DNA of 6,315 nt. Source: Clostridia bacterium (GTDB lineage: Bacteria > Bacillota > Clostridia > Christensenellales > Borkfalkiaceae). The stretch is from the NCBI GenBank assembly GCA_900767815.1, contig CAAGAM010000208.1, positions 1 through 6,315 on the forward strand, in the 5' to 3' direction. Shown here piece by piece: positions 4,596 to 6,315 of this stretch (position 1 is its first letter; the number at the start of each line of letters is the position of its first letter). The notes under the pieces are model-generated. The model did no database searches and had not been told where the DNA came from. It worked only from the letters and a program-made list of their open reading frames with translations. The position numbers and the translations under genes are program-made.

Positions 4596-6315
4596 ATCTT
4601 ATTTCGTTCCAGACAGCCATGTTGCATTTTTCGCTGTCGTAATTTTTACCTGCGGACGAATAATCGCAAAGGGTTATTTCGCCGTCTTTTGTTTTTACCT
4701 TTACCGTCTCGTTCGTGTAAAACTTATCGTTTTTAACGAGTTTGGAAATCGTTCCGCCCGATTTTTTCGATACTGCGACGGGTTTTCTTAAATCTTCGCC
4801 GAACCTCTCGTCTCTCGCGAGCGCGACGGGACCTCTTTCAAACCCGACCTTTCCGTTTAAAATTATTCTTTCGACTTTCATCGGCATCGAAACGACTATT
4901 TTATCGCCGTTTTTAACCTTAACGACGGCGTAGCCTTTTTCTTCCGCAAACGTTGTTTCTTTACCGTCTGCCGACACCGAGAATTTTTTCGTCCATTTCG
5001 GTATACGCAGGAAAAGCGTCGTTTCGCCGCTCGTTTTCACCGAGATTTTCGCCTCGCCCTTTTTATAGAGATCGGCTCTCACCGAAATTTTCGTTCCGCT
5101 CTCCTTTTCCGAATACGTTCCGTCGTTATAGAGGTTGACGTAATAACCGTTTTCGCCTTTCGTTACGGCGACAAGCCCGAAAAGAGCCGTTCCCGCGCCG
5201 CCGATAGCCGCGCAGCAGCCGTACGATCTGCCGTTGTTTCCCATAACTCTGAAACCGCCGATTTTTCTCGCTCTTTGCCCTAAACAAAGGGGACTGTAAC
5301 TGTCGAACGGAAACGCTTCGTGCGGAACGGGTACCGCCTCTTTGCCTTTCCACACTATCCCCAAAGCGCGTTTCATCGTCTGATTTTCGCTATTCACCGC
5401 CCCGAAAAGAGCGTTGTAACCCGACCTTTCGATTACGTCGGCATATTTTGAATCGCCCGTTATCATAAGAAGCCTCGCGCAGAGTTTCATAAGAGTTACG
5501 GTAACGCACGTCTCCTGCATAACGCCCTCGGAATAATTCGTCTGCTTAACCGAGGAATTATCGAAAAGTTCGTGAGTGCAACCCGAGCAACCTATTATCG
5601 TGTAATCGCTTTCCAAAACCATATCGACAAAATTGACTACCGCTTTTAAATCCTCTTCGTCGCCTTTCACTTTATAATATTCCAAAAGCCCTTCGAAACA
5701 ACTCATCATTTCGTAGGCTTTGGTGTGATTGAATTCGAACGGGCGTTTTTCCTTGGTTTTGCAAAGGCTTATTATGTCCTGATCTTTAGAAAAACCCGTG
5801 CTTATGATATACTCCGAAAAATCGAGATACCTTTGTTCTCCCGTGAGTTCGTAGAGTTTCACGAACGGCTCTAAAATCGAACAGGAATTCATTCCGCCGT
5901 AAATGTTGGTCGTGTCGTAAATTTCGACTTTGCCTCTGCCGCTACCGACCTTTTTTATAATATAGTCGGCGTGTTTTTTAAGAGCCTTGGTTATCCTTTT
6001 TGCAAGCGTCTTGTTTTTGCATATATCTAAATAATAAAGGAAACCGAGCATGGCGTATTTTCTCGACCACATATCCCACCCGTTGAACTCGTATTTCAGA
6101 TCGTAAGTGGAAAATCTGCCGTTTTTCTCTTCGGTCGAAAGCATATCCTTTATGCTTTCGGTTAATTCCGCGTATAATTTCGCATTGTTCGTCGCCTTAT
6201 ACGTAAGGCACGCCGCCCGCATGAGTTTACCCCAGAATTCGCCCCGCCAACCGCCGTCATCGCCGTCCGGTTTCGTCCGGAACTGATTGACGGTGAGTTT
6301 CCATAAGTCATTATC
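4594..6315 (-). CDS. Glycoside hydrolase family 127-type protein (DUF1680; beta-L-arabinofuranosidase-like), N-terminus beyond the right edge
   Basis: The frame is open from the window edge, so the ATG at 6222 is an internal Met, not the start. The 31 codons before it encode typical family sequence, including GWRGEFWGK. The visible 573 residues hold most of an (alpha/alpha)6 barrel (about 1-375), then beta-sandwich sequence (from about 390). Family GH127 hydrolyses beta-L-arabinofuranosides, using a zinc-bound cysteine nucleophile. The expected residues are present: Glu249 in THELF (likely acid/base), E268-T-C270, and the Cys367-Cys368 pair; together Glu268, Cys270, Cys367 and Cys368 would bind zinc. 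The pair lies in YGCCAAIGGAG, unlike the CCPPN loop of the characterised HypBA1 group, so this is a divergent branch and the sugar cleaved could differ (some GH127 members act on aceric acid in rhamnogalacturonan II). It is the first visible gene of the hydrolase operon, nine bases upstream of GH20. No signal peptide can be judged because the N-terminus is missing. Confidence 0.85.
   Translation of the reverse strand, partial: DNDLWKLTVNQFRTKPDGDDGGWRGEFWGKLMRAACLTYKATNNAKLYAELTESIKDMLSTEEKNGRFSTYDLKYEFNGWDMWSRKYAMLGFLYYLDICKNKTLAKRITKALKKHADYIIKKVGSGRGKVEIYDTTNIYGGMNSCSILEPFVKLYELTGEQRYLDFSEYIISTGFSKDQDIISLCKTKEKRPFEFNHTKAYEMMSCFEGLLEYYKVKGDEEDLKAVVNFVDMVLESDYTIIGCSGCTHELFDNSSVKQTNYSEGVMQETCVTVTLMKLCARLLMITGDSKYADVIERSGYNALFGAVNSENQTMKRALGIVWKGKEAVPVPHEAFPFDSYSPLCLGQRARKIGGFRVMGNNGRSYGCCAAIGGAGTALFGLVAVTKGENGYYVNLYNDGTYSEKESGTKISVRADLYKKGEAKISVKTSGETTLFLRIPKWTKKFSVSADGKETTFAEEKGYAVVKVKNGDKIVVSMPMKVERIILNGKVGFERGPVALARDERFGEDLRKPVAVSKKSGGTISKLVKNDKFYTNETVKVKTKDGEITLCDYSSAGKNYDSEKCNMAVWNEIR

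Noticed and set aside
6220..6222. ATG at 6222 as the start of the GH127-type gene
   Set aside because: The frame stays open to the window edge, and the 31 upstream codons encode conserved family sequence (LWKL, GWRGEFWGK), so the real start is outside the window.

Overview
The window reads as a carbohydrate-utilisation locus from a Gram-positive, probably gut-associated member of Clostridia. The lineage is an inference. It rests on AAAGGA-type ribosome binding sites, tight operon spacing, a YitT-family membrane protein, a clostridial-looking uronate reductase, and heavy use of codons ending in CG (TCG, CCG, ACG, GCG) in an otherwise slightly AT-rich sequence. All genes I can support lie on the minus strand, so transcription runs from high to low coordinates, and codon use looks uniform across them.

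Upstream transcription unit (6315 down to about 1464): a glycoside hydrolase family 127-type protein enters from the right edge without its N-terminus (4594-6315). Nine bases later comes a family 20 glycoside hydrolase (2653-4584). One base after its stop codon comes a CE15/glucuronoyl-esterase-like alpha/beta hydrolase (1554-2651). The unit ends at a strong intrinsic terminator (1464-1500). Neither complete enzyme has a signal peptide, so they probably work in the cytoplasm on imported oligosaccharides: removal of L-arabinofuranose-like units, removal of N-acetylhexosamine-like units, and de-esterification of a uronate.

Intergenic region (1081-1553): it holds that terminator, then a pair of overlapping sigma-A-like promoters (1244-1277) reading toward low coordinates, then a leader of roughly 160 bases.

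Downstream transcription unit (about 1243 down to 1 and beyond): a complete YitT-family membrane protein (166-1080), then after 24 bases the first 47 codons of a mannitol-dehydrogenase-family reductase, most likely tagaturonate reductase (UxaB), which runs off the left edge. A uronate reductase next to a uronoyl-ester hydrolase and an arabinofuranosidase-like enzyme suggests that the locus handles acidic, arabinose-containing plant polymers such as pectin side chains, glucuronoarabinoxylan or arabinogalactan/extensin glycoproteins.

I found no CRISPR array, mobile element, tRNA, rRNA or recognisable riboswitch. The most noteworthy points are a cysteine in place of the canonical catalytic glutamate in the CE15-like enzyme, a divergent nucleophile loop in the GH127-type enzyme, the mixed specificity of the three-enzyme cassette, and the pairing of a YitT protein of unknown function with a uronate reductase.
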